Assembly (NCBI RefSeq): GCF_000359585.1
Contig: NZ_APMH01000014.1
Span: 1 to 41,324, forward strand
Direction of reading: 5' to 3'
Origin: Clostridium tyrobutyricum DSM 2637 = ATCC 25755 = JCM 11008
Lineage (GTDB): Bacteria; Bacillota; Clostridia; Clostridiales; Clostridiaceae
DNA: 41,324 nucleotides
Position 1 is the first letter of the stretch, and each line of letters opens with the position of its first letter. This document shows positions 25,963 through 32,972 of the stretch, piece by piece. The notes under the pieces were generated by a model. It saw only the letters and a program-made list of their open reading frames with translations, was not told where the DNA came from and did no database searches. The position numbers and the translations under genes were made by a program.

Positions 25963-26787
25963 ATGATGGCTAGGACAATTGATAACAGTGAAAGTGCACA
26001 AAGCATTTTAAAGGGGATAAAATGTTTTATACTTGATCTTGATGGAACTTTTTATCTGGGAAATAAAATACTTGATGGTTCCATAGAGTTTTTACACCGA
26101 CTTGAAGATAATAATATCCAATTTAAATTTTTTACGAACAATTCATCTAGAAATGCAAGGTTTTATATAAACAAGATTAAAAAAATGGGATATGATTTGA
26201 GTCTGGATAAAATGCTTATTTCAAATCATGTTATTATAAATTATATCAAAGCAAACCTGAAAGGAAGAAGGGTATTTATTTTAGGCAATGAATATCTTAA
26301 AAATGACTTCATAGAGTCTGGAATTCCTATTGATATGAACAATCCTGATCTAGTTGTTGTAGGATTTGATACTTCACTGGCTTACAAAAACGTTTCAAAA
26401 GCCTGCAGATTTATAAGAAATGGAGCTGGTTTTCTAGCGGTAAATCCTGATCTTAATTGTCCCACTGAAGATGGATTTATACCTGATTGTGGATCAATAT
26501 GCTCCATGATTACAGCATCAACGGGAGTTATTCCAGAGTTCTTTGGAAAACCGTCACATCATACATTGAAATATGTTATTGAAAATACGGGATTTAAAGA
26601 AGAAGAGATTGCTTTTTTAGGGGATAGACTTTATACTGATATAGCTATAGGAAGAGATAATAATTCTGTGACTATTCTAGTCCTTTCAGGTGAAGCAAAA
26701 CTTGAAGATTTAGTTGAATCTAAAGTACAACCTACACTTGTTTTCGAATCACTGGCCAGTATGAAAGATGTTTTGGGATGTTGCTAA
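25963..26787 (+). CDS. HAD-IIA family sugar phosphatase (NagD/AraL-like)
   Basis: 274-residue HAD phosphatase. Motif I is FILDLDGTFYLG (nucleophile D25, acid D27), motif II is FFTNNSSRN, the lysine motif is FGKPSHHTL and motif IV is FLGDRLYTDIAIG. A type-IIA cap lies between motifs II and III. NagD/AraL proteins dephosphorylate small sugar phosphates non-specifically. In this operon it may relieve build-up of PTS-derived polyol phosphates or dihydroxyacetone phosphate, an inference from context. It is the last gene of the operon, followed immediately by a stem-loop. Confidence 0.88.
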   Translation: MMARTIDNSESAQSILKGIKCFILDLDGTFYLGNKILDGSIEFLHRLEDNNIQFKFFTNNSSRNARFYINKIKKMGYDLSLDKMLISNHVIINYIKANLKGRRVFILGNEYLKNDFIESGIPIDMNNPDLVVVGFDTSLAYKNVSKACRFIRNGAGFLAVNPDLNCPTEDGFIPDCGSICSMITASTGVIPEFFGKPSHHTLKYVIENTGFKEEEIAFLGDRLYTDIAIGRDNNSVTILVLSGEAKLEDLVESKVQPTLVFESLASMKDVLGCC

Positions 26788-26796
26788 GTTTAAGGT

Positions 26797-26828
26797 GTCA
26801 GACCCTCGGGTTAATGGGGTCTGACTTT
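26797..26828 (+). terminator. Stem-loop terminator after the PTS operon
   Basis: Perfect GC-rich stem GTCAGACCC (26797-26805) with GGGTCTGAC (26817-26825), then TTT. The T tract is short. The right arm is also the start of the dispersed repeat shared with 17961-18028, so it could be part of that element. Confidence 0.6.
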
Positions 26829-26880
26829 ATGGTAAAAAAAGGAATCTATAGCAAATAATAAATTTGATTGAACATTATAT
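26812..26880. repeat. Dispersed repeat copy B
   Basis: TAATGGGGTCTGAC, ATGGTAA, AAAAAAAGGAATCTATAG and AATTTGATTGAAC follow in the same order as the related segments of 17961-18026. The rest of the interval up to the IS (to about 27094) is AT-rich with no gene I can support. Confidence 0.35.
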
Positions 26881-27094
26881 ATGAAAACATGTGGAAAGAG
26901 ACAATTGTATGGATTATAATAATAGACATGAGCATAATTAAAAAATTAAATACAAGAAAAAGGAAATATTATTGATTGAAGAATAAAAATTACAGCTTTT
27001 TTATGAAAAACATGTTTTACAATTAATGGCAACGTAAAAATAGTCAGACTGGTCCTAAGGTAAAAATAGGTTTTAAAAAATAACAGGTTTTAAA

Positions 27095-28389
27095 TTAAGC
27101 TGTTCTCTTTAATCCCGATAGGGATCTGGTTTTATCAGAGTTACCAGATTTTATAGCTGCTATCGCAGTCGTCAGAAGACATATATGTCCTACAGTATTT
27201 AAGTTTGAGACAGAATTTATATTCTTGACATAAGCTTTTTCCATCTGGAATTATATCTTTCAGATTCTGTCCTCAAGCTGTAGATGGTTTTAAAAAATTT
27301 AGACTCATGATTAATTGAAGCCCTGTAGTCAGTGCCTTTGCTGATATAACGGACACATCCTCTGTTTTTCCTGCCATTGAAATATTTTTCATGCTTGCAG
27401 GGACATAAGGAATCATCTTTAGATTTTTTAAATGGGCAGCAAAATTTTTGTTTGATGTATGAATCAAAATACTGTCGTCCATCTTTATGCATGGCTAGAC
27501 CGCCTTGACATATAATATTGCCAGTGGAAGTTAATTTAGGAGTTTTCTTTCCTCTTTTGTTGATGGCAATAAAAGCAAGTCCTTTCAGGTTGTTTTTTAT
27601 GAAATTATGATTTGATTTTGAATCATAGCCTTTATCTGCGATAACGTAACTTCCATTAAGTGAAGACCAGCTGTTTGTACTTGAAAGAAATTTGGTTAAA
27701 GTAGAAATTTCATTGATATCAGCAGTACTTGTGTATTCATCTATAGGGAGTCCAGATATTGCATCACAGATAACGTGGTTTTTATAACCCCAGTAAAATT
27801 CATATTTTTTACTTAATTTATTATTGGAGTTATCATTGATTTTAATTTTCATGGAATTATTTGCAGTATGTACTCCAAGTTTACAATCTTTATCAGACTT
27901 TGGATGATTCTTCTTTGAAAACTTATTTGATGCGAAGCATTTAAGGTTATTAAGTTTAGTGTTTGCTTTAATTGGAGTTGCATCAACAGATATAAAATTA
28001 TTGTCTATAAAGCCAAGTTTTTTAAGAGTATTTACCTGATATTTCATAATTTCTTTCAAGCAAGAGTTTTCAATATTTTTTATGAACCTTTGAAAAGTTC
28101 TGTATGAAGGAAGTGGTTTAAGAATGTCAAAGCCACAAAGCTGTGCAATGATTAAATTATTTTCTAAAAAATCTTTAAGATCAGTAATTTGAGCAAACTT
28201 CTCACATTTCATGACTATAAAGGCTCTGAAAAGAGCATGTCTTGAGAAGCCGACAGGTCCATATTTAGAAGGAACCCTATCGGGTATAGGAGATAAATTA
28301 AGATTTTCAAAAATGTTAGTATAAAAATTTATAGTATTTTTAGAAGTAAAAAGCTCAATTATGTTAAAGATTTCTTGACGTTGATACAT
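27095..28389 (-). pseudogene. IS transposase (DDE, DUF772 / IS1182-like), frameshifted near its C-terminus
   Basis: The open frame 28389-27217 encodes 390 residues of a DDE transposase with the DUF772 N-terminal domain (PVGFSRHALFRAFIVMKC), SVDATPIKANTKLNN, YEFYWGYKNHVICD, VIADKGYDSKSNHNF and the C-terminal glutamate region RTESERYNSRWKKL. It then ends abruptly with MSRI. Re-reading the minus strand one base back after RWKKL gives YVKNINSVSNLNTVGHICLL and continues in frame to GLKRTA and a stop at 27095, the natural C-terminus of this family. One T appears to be missing at about 27230. The element is therefore probably inactive unless ribosomes shift at the A5G run there. Ribosome binding site GGAGG precedes the start. 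Terminal inverted repeats could not be identified. Confidence 0.8.
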
Positions 28390-28480
28390 AGAGATTTCCT
28401 CCTTTTAGTGTTTTTATTATGTTGTATTTTAAAAATTCGACAAAAGTTGGGGAAATCCTATGATATAAATTTTAGTGATA

Positions 28481-28506
28481 GAAAAAAATAGCCCTTATAG
28501 GGCTAG
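28481..28506 (-). terminator. Stem-loop terminator at the right flank of the IS
   Basis: TAGCCC (28489-28494) pairs with GGGCTA (28500-28505). On the minus strand the stem is followed by a run of seven Ts, so it would stop transcription entering the transposase gene from the right. Confidence 0.55.
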
Positions 28507-28567
28507 AGAAATGAGTGTCTTAGAGTTATGCTCAAGGCTATTATAATAATGTCAATGGGGTGATTTT

Positions 28568-28891
28568 TTGAAACTTGAAGAAAAATTAGGGATAAAAAAG
28601 GAATTATTGATACAAATTCAAAAAACATTTTCAAAATTTAAAAACGTAGACCGTGCAGTTGTTTTTGGTTCTAGGGCAAGAGGAGATTACAAATATAATT
28701 CTGATATAGATATTGCTATTTTAGGAGATGATATTACATCTAGAGATTTCAATTCTATTTGTGATGGATTAAATCAACTGAATACAGCTTTTACTTTTGA
28801 TACATTAAATATGAAGAATATATCCAAAACAGGTTTGAAAGATAATATTGAGAGGGAAGGAATTGTAATTTATGATGCTGGAGAGAGTTAA
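28568..28891 (+). CDS. MntA-like minimal nucleotidyltransferase (antitoxin)
   Basis: 107-residue nucleotidyltransferase with the pol-beta core FGSRARGD (33-40) and the two metal-binding aspartates D46 and D48 in NSDIDIAIL. In characterised MntA-HepT systems this small enzyme neutralises its partner by adding AMP groups to a tyrosine beside the toxin's RNase site. It starts at TTG 28568, preceded by GGGGTGA. Its end overlaps the following HepT-like gene by 20 bases, the usual coupling of these pairs. Confidence 0.85.
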   Translation: MKLEEKLGIKKELLIQIQKTFSKFKNVDRAVVFGSRARGDYKYNSDIDIAILGDDITSRDFNSICDGLNQLNTAFTFDTLNMKNISKTGLKDNIEREGIVIYDAGES

Positions 28892-29273
28892 AGAGAGATA
28901 TATAGATTTTAAAAAAGCTTTTTTTAGATTGAAGAATGCAAGTGAAATAAAAGATAATAGTGATATTTTAGTGGATGCAGTTATTCAAAGATTCGAATTT
29001 ACTTTTGAACTTAGCTGGAAACTCATGAAATCATATCTGGAATATGAGGGTATAGAAGGGGCTGTAAGCCCAAGAAGTACTATAAGACTTGCATTTAAGC
29101 AGGAAATTATTACAGATGGAGATGATTGGATAACCATGATGCTTGATAGAAATAGAACTTCCCATGTATATGATGAAGAACTGGCGCTTGAAATATTTAA
29201 TAATATAAAAACTCATCATGTAAAATTATTGGAATCGCTTGTTACAAAATTTGAAACAATAGTTGTATCTTGA
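28872..29273 (+). CDS. HepT-like HEPN protein (nucleotidyltransferase substrate-binding, HI0074 family)
   Basis: 133-residue helical protein of the HI0074/HEPN family, the usual toxin partner of MntA-like proteins. The RNase motif Rx4HxY is exact: R93-NRTS-H98-V-Y100. Y100 is the expected AMP-acceptor tyrosine. FEFTFELSWKLMKSYLEYEG is the family's conserved helix. HEPN RNases of this type cleave tRNA or mRNA when not modified. The gene sits just beside an IS and overlaps the antitoxin gene; both look intact. Confidence 0.85.
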   Translation: MMLERVKERYIDFKKAFFRLKNASEIKDNSDILVDAVIQRFEFTFELSWKLMKSYLEYEGIEGAVSPRSTIRLAFKQEIITDGDDWITMMLDRNRTSHVYDEELALEIFNNIKTHHVKLLESLVTKFETIVVS

Positions 29274-29327
29274 GAAGTGTTTGTTTCACTTATGATATAG
29301 TTTTATATATTCAGGGAGGAACATTGG

Positions 29328-29594
29328 GTGATATTACCACTAAAAGAATATGAAAAAAGAAAGATCAAGTATAATTCATTACTAAAAAAGCAGCAGAAAT
29401 TCGGTCATAACATAACTAATTTAAGGCTGGCTGTATTTATATTGGGACTTATAACTTTAATAATAATGTATATATTTAAAAAATATATTTTGTTTGATTC
29501 TATAGTGGCAGGTGTGATTGTTTTACTTTTCTATCTCGCTTATCTACATAAAAATATATCAGAATTTTTATTCACACAATTAAGAATAATATAA
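29328..29594 (+). pseudogene. N-terminal stub of a membrane-anchored MutS-like protein
   Basis: 88 residues starting at GTG 29328 with AGGGAGGA upstream. It has a charged N-terminal helix (LKEYEKRKIKYNSLLKKQQK) and two transmembrane segments. This resembles the N-terminus of the clostridial MutS-related proteins that begin with two membrane helices before the MutS core. The reading stops after FTQLRII and no clamp or ATPase domain follows. Either it is a truncated remnant or an independent small membrane protein; I favour a remnant but did not compare it with databases. Confidence 0.5.
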
Positions 29595-29607
29595 TAAAAA
29601 ATGCTAT

Positions 29608-29636
29608 TTGATGCTATAATTTAATTATAGTATAAA
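29608..29636 (+). promoter_or_regulatory. Putative sigma-A promoter of the flavoprotein gene
   Basis: TTGATG (29608-29613), a 17-base spacer and TATAAA (29631-29636), 33 bases upstream of the start codon. Confidence 0.5.
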
Positions 29637-29669
29637 AATCATAAAACTTAAGATAAAGGATGTGTAAAT

Positions 29670-30203
29670 ATGCTTGATGGTAAAAAAATAGTAGTTGGTA
29701 TTACTGGATGCAGTGCGGCTATAAAAACTTTGGATGTGATTTCCAGACTGAAAAAACTTCACGCAGATGTATATGCTTCCATGACCGAAAATTCAACTAA
29801 TTTTATAACACCGCTTATGGTACAGAGAAGTGTTGATCATCCCATTGAAATTGAAGCCTTTGACTTGCCAAAATCATGGGAAAAAGGTCACAAATCCCTT
29901 TCACAAGACGTGGATTTGCTTTTGATTGCACCTGCTTCTGCAAATATTTTAGGAAAAGCAGCTAATGGAATTGCAGATGATTTATTGTCAACAATTATTA
30001 TGTCAACACGTACTCCCAAAGTCATAGCTACACATATTAATAACAAGATGTACAATAGTCCAAGTGTACAGCGTAACGTAAAGACTTTAATAGGTGACGG
30101 TTTTACTTTTGTAGACAATGGGAACAAGGAATATCCTTCAATATTTCCATCTGTTGATCAGATAGTAGATACAGTGGTTAAGGTTTTAGATGCCCAAGCT
30201 TAG
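29670..30203 (+). CDS. Flavoprotein of the HFCD family (CoaC/EpiD/UbiX-like)
   Basis: 177-residue FMN-binding decarboxylase-fold protein. Signatures are the N-terminal VGITGCSAAIKTLDVISRL, the conserved histidine H74 in KGHKSLSQD, the FMN-contacting PASANILGKAANGIADDLLS and NNKMYNSPSVQRN, which corresponds to the PAMNxxMY motif of CoaC. It is a stand-alone protein without the CoaB synthetase domain, so it is unlikely to be the housekeeping CoaBC. Its substrate is not evident; the neighbours give no pathway. Own promoter and terminator make it a single-gene unit. Confidence 0.75.
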   Translation: MLDGKKIVVGITGCSAAIKTLDVISRLKKLHADVYASMTENSTNFITPLMVQRSVDHPIEIEAFDLPKSWEKGHKSLSQDVDLLLIAPASANILGKAANGIADDLLSTIIMSTRTPKVIATHINNKMYNSPSVQRNVKTLIGDGFTFVDNGNKEYPSIFPSVDQIVDTVVKVLDAQA

Positions 30204-30232
30204 AATATGGTTTTCATAATTTATAAAGCTGA

Positions 30233-30280
30233 AAAAAAGTTGGTGCAATACGATGAATGTGTATTACACCAACTTTTTTA
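30233..30280. terminator. Bidirectional terminator
   Basis: GTTGGTGCAATAC (30239-30251) pairs with GTATTACACCAAC (30261-30273) with one mismatch. It is flanked by seven As and followed by six Ts. It ends the flavoprotein gene and the convergent AhpF-like remnant. Confidence 0.85.
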
Positions 30281-30283
30281 TAA

Positions 30284-30935
30284 TTAGTTTCGGATTATAT
30301 GATCAAATGCACTTAAGGCGGCAGTTGCACCTGATCCCATTGAGATAATTATTTGCCTATAGGGACTGTCCGTACAATCGCCTGCAGCAAATACTCCAGG
30401 TATATTTGTTGCACCCTTGTTATCTGTAATGATTTCACCTCGTGAATTGAGTGCTACAGTTCCATTTAGCCAACCGGTATTTGGTACAAGACCAATTTGT
30501 ACAAATACTCCATCAATTTTTACACTGTGTTTTTCTCCTGTAGAGCGGTCAATGTAGGTAATGCCATTTACCTTTTCATTGCCGGTAATTTCTTTTGTCT
30601 CAGCATTGGTTATCACAGTTATGTTAGACAAACTTTTGAGGCGATTTTGAAGTACTTCATCAGCCTTAAGCCCTGGCAGAAATTCAAGAACAGTTACATG
30701 TTCCACGATGCCTGCTAGATCAATGGCTGTCTCGATTCCTGAATTACCTCCGCCGATAACTGCTACATCTTTTCCTTTAAATAGAGGACCGTCACAATGA
30801 GGACAGTGTTACACCTTTGCTTTTCAGCTGAACCTCTATTAAATCCTCTTTTTTTAATCCTGTGGCCAATTGAGATCTTATTATATCTACGTTGTACTCT
30901 TTAACATGTTCTTCAAGGTTTTTTAGTATGGTTTA
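30284..30935 (-). pseudogene. Broken AhpF/thioredoxin reductase-like flavoprotein gene
   Basis: The last 140 or so codons read as a clean C-terminal part of an AhpF-like NAD(P)H:FAD disulfide reductase: [55 protein letters not shown]. Upstream the same frame continues through [17 protein letters not shown] and [13 protein letters not shown], the redox-active Cys-x-x-Cys, and then hits a stop. A second frame gives NLEEHVKEYNVDIIRSQ and KKEDLIEVQLKSKGV, joined to the CPHCDG segment with a frameshift. The roughly 30 residues normally between them (containing the ATG motif region) are missing. The N-terminal FAD-binding part is absent beyond 30935. An inactive remnant. Confidence 0.8.
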
Positions 30936-30938
30936 TAC

Positions 30939-30966
30939 TTGAATAGTTTGATAAAATAAAGATAAT
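30939..30966 (+). promoter_or_regulatory. Putative promoter of the YjbQ-like gene
   Basis: TTGAAT (30939-30944), a 16-base spacer and GATAAT (30961-30966), 60 bases upstream of the TTG start. Confidence 0.45.
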
Positions 30967-31025
30967 ATAGATAGAAATGTAGATTTTGGAATTATACTCA
31001 AGTTTAAAAGTTTGGAGGTACTAAT

Positions 31026-31415
31026 TTGAAATACGAAGTAAAAACTAAAAAGGAACAGGAATTTATAAATATAATATCTCTTGTAAAAGAGGAAGTAAAG
31101 AAAAGTGGCGTTAAAGATAGAATTGCAATAGTTTTTGTTCCGCATACTACAGCAGGAGTAACAATAAATGAAAATGCTGATCCGGATGTAGTAAGGGATA
31201 TACTCTATGCGTTAAATAAAAAATTTCCAGTGAATGATGCATATCTACATGCAGAGGGAAATTCCCATGCTCATATAAAAGCTTCATTGATGGGTTCATC
31301 CTGTAATGTTATTATAGAAAATGGAGAGCTTGTACTTGGAATATGGCAGGGTATCTATTTTTGCGAATTTGATGGCCCGAGAAATAGAAAAGTTTGTATA
31401 AAAGTTATTGGATAA
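31026..31415 (+). CDS. YjbQ family protein (UPF0047, secondary thiamine-phosphate synthase type)
   Basis: 129-residue single-domain protein. The family's conserved blocks are all present: VFVPHTTAGVTINENADPDV with its histidine, DAYLHAEGNSHAHIKASLMG with three histidines, and the ending LGIWQGIYFCEFDGPRNRKV. YjbQ proteins can show weak thiamine-phosphate synthase activity, but their main role is not settled. It starts at TTG 31026 with GGAGG seven bases upstream. It leads a short run of small genes that includes motility-like proteins, probably without functional connection. Confidence 0.88.
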   Translation: MKYEVKTKKEQEFINIISLVKEEVKKSGVKDRIAIVFVPHTTAGVTINENADPDVVRDILYALNKKFPVNDAYLHAEGNSHAHIKASLMGSSCNVIIENGELVLGIWQGIYFCEFDGPRNRKVCIKVIG

Positions 31416-31438
31416 TCAGTATAAAAGGAGGGATTTAG

Positions 31439-31618
31439 ATGGATATAGCATCATTGTCAATTGCCATGAACCAATCAAAGGTTCAACAGAGTGCAGGCAT
31501 AGCACTAATGAAAATGGCTATGAACAATACAAGTGAAAATGCTGGACAAATCATGGAAATATTGGAAGGTGTTTCTTATGATACGAATTTGGGAAATAAT
31601 TTGGATATAAGGGCATAG
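31439..31618 (+). CDS. YjfB family small protein (putative motility protein)
   Basis: 59-residue protein (MDIASLSIAMNQSKVQQSAG, then IALMKMAMNNTSENAGQIME) with the pattern of the YjfB family, which is annotated as putative motility protein in Firmicutes. It is mostly one amphipathic helix; no membrane segment. ATG 31439 has a good GGAGGG site six bases upstream. It follows YjbQ by 23 bases and precedes a flagellin-like gene. The molecular function of YjfB is unknown. Confidence 0.78.
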   Translation: MDIASLSIAMNQSKVQQSAGIALMKMAMNNTSENAGQIMEILEGVSYDTNLGNNLDIRA

Positions 31619-31621
31619 TAG

Positions 31622-31678
31622 AATTATAAGTCAGCTGTTATCTGTAATGAATTTCCAGGTAACAGCTGACTTATAATT
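31622..31678. terminator. Very long perfect stem-loop after yjfB-like gene
   Basis: Nineteen perfect base pairs (31622-31640 with 31660-31678), extended by four more inner pairs (31641-31644 with 31656-31659, including one G-T). There is no proper T tract, only TTAAAGTTTT further on. It may terminate transcription, process the mRNA or regulate the flagellin-like gene whose start lies 58 bases beyond. Confidence 0.5.
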
Positions 31679-31735
31679 AAAGTTTTACTTAATATAGACG
31701 ATAACTCAAGTAAATTAATAGAGGGGATGAATTAA

Positions 31736-32572
31736 TTGATAAATATTGTTTCAAGTGTAATTACCAAACATAATATAATGAATACACAGAGAAAAAACGC
31801 TGGGTTATTGGATAAATTAAATAAAGATCTATTTGGAAATAATAAATTTACTGCAGACGACTTTAAAGTGGATCAATTGAGGACTCAACTTAGAAACAGT
31901 CAAATATCAGAGCAGCATATACAGGAAGGTATGTCTATTCTCCAGGAAAAGAGAAAAGCAGTGACTTCACTTCAAAAAATGTCAAATCAGCTTAAACAAT
32001 TGTCCATACAATATGGAAAAGATAATTGTACAAGTCAAGACAGGCAGTCTATAGAAAAACAGGCAAAAGAAATAATTGAGAACATGAACAGTATAATGAA
32101 TAATACTTTTGGAGATAAAGGTGCTTTTGCAGGAAAAACAGTTTCAGTAGAAACAAGTGATGAATCTAATATCATTGTAGATATGGCTCTTAATATAAGC
32201 CTAGATAAATCCAATGACAAAAAATCTAAAAATAATAAAGCCCATACAGATGATATACACATAGAAGGAAATTTAAGTATAAATGATATACTTAAAAATA
32301 CCAATGCAATAGAAAATAATTTGATAAAACCATTGGATAAATATTTAAATGAAATACATAAACAAATGACAGGATTATTCAATGATGTATTGTATCAGGA
32401 CATGATTTTGGATATGGCAGCTAAAGGGTTGAACTCTCTGGGTGAGCTAGATCAGTATCAAACAAGAACTATTATGGAAAATTCTGATATTATAGTTAAA
32501 AGTGCAGGTAATGCATTGTATTGTCAGAGTGAGAACTTAGATAGAAATACAGTAGGTAAGTTAATCATGTAG
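31736..32572 (+). CDS. Flagellin-like protein
   Basis: 278-residue, largely helical protein starting at TTG 31736 with AGGGGATG upstream. Residues about 75-130 resemble the D1 helices of flagellins: LQKMSNQLKQLSIQYGKDN, followed by DRQSIEKQAKEIIENMNSIM and NTTFGDKGAF, matching the 'leaf-shaped' flagellin pattern LQxMxxLxxQAxNxT, then IxxxIxxIxxxT-FNGxxL. It lacks the canonical flagellin start (MxINxNxxAL) and end (LLR), and its last 100 residues match nothing I recognise. It may be a cryptic or secreted structural protein. No export or hook genes occur nearby. Function is inferred only from the helical motif. Confidence 0.6.
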   Translation: MINIVSSVITKHNIMNTQRKNAGLLDKLNKDLFGNNKFTADDFKVDQLRTQLRNSQISEQHIQEGMSILQEKRKAVTSLQKMSNQLKQLSIQYGKDNCTSQDRQSIEKQAKEIIENMNSIMNNTFGDKGAFAGKTVSVETSDESNIIVDMALNISLDKSNDKKSKNNKAHTDDIHIEGNLSINDILKNTNAIENNLIKPLDKYLNEIHKQMTGLFNDVLYQDMILDMAAKGLNSLGELDQYQTRTIMENSDIIVKSAGNALYCQSENLDRNTVGKLIM

Positions 32573-32607
32573 TTATTGTAAATTACAAATATATTTGAGA
32601 AGGTGAA

Positions 32608-32877
32608 ATGTTGGTAAAAAATTATATGGAAGATATTGTAGATGAACTTATGCCGGGTGTTCTGGAAAAGTATGATGATATTTGCAAATGCCCTAAATGT
32701 TTGAATGATATAAAGGCAATAGTTTTAAATAATCTTTCACCAAAATATATATCCACTGAAAGAGGAATGTTATATACTAAATTAAATGAACTTTCAAGGC
32801 AGTTTAATACAAATATAGTAAAAGAAATTGTTCTTGCCATAAATATAGTGTCTAAAAATCCATCTCATTCCCATTAA
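32608..32877 (+). CDS. ComFB family protein
   Basis: 89-residue protein of the late competence ComFB family: VKNYMEDIVDELMPGVL, the CKCPKCLNDIKAIVLN segment with conserved cysteines, and LSPKYISTERGMLYTKLN. In recent work ComFB-domain proteins of other bacteria bind cyclic dinucleotides and influence motility or competence, which suits the flagellin-like gene 36 bases upstream; a function in this organism is inference. No other competence gene is present here. Ribosome binding site GAAGGTGA. Confidence 0.85.
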   Translation: MLVKNYMEDIVDELMPGVLEKYDDICKCPKCLNDIKAIVLNNLSPKYISTERGMLYTKLNELSRQFNTNIVKEIVLAINIVSKNPSHSH

Positions 32878-32972
32878 ATTTTATTAAGGTATAAAACTTC
32901 TCCAAAGAGATATGATAATAATATAATTATAGTATAACAATCCATATAAAAAATGAAAAGGATGTTTTCTGC

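Noticed and set aside
27217-27240. Programmed -1 frameshift in the transposase
   Set aside because: The A5G run is not a full X-XXY-YYZ slippery heptamer in the zero frame, and the position so near the C-terminus is unusual. A simple base loss is more likely, though not excluded.
26990-28460. Terminal inverted repeats and target duplication of the IS
   Set aside because: I compared both flanks and found no convincing matching ends.
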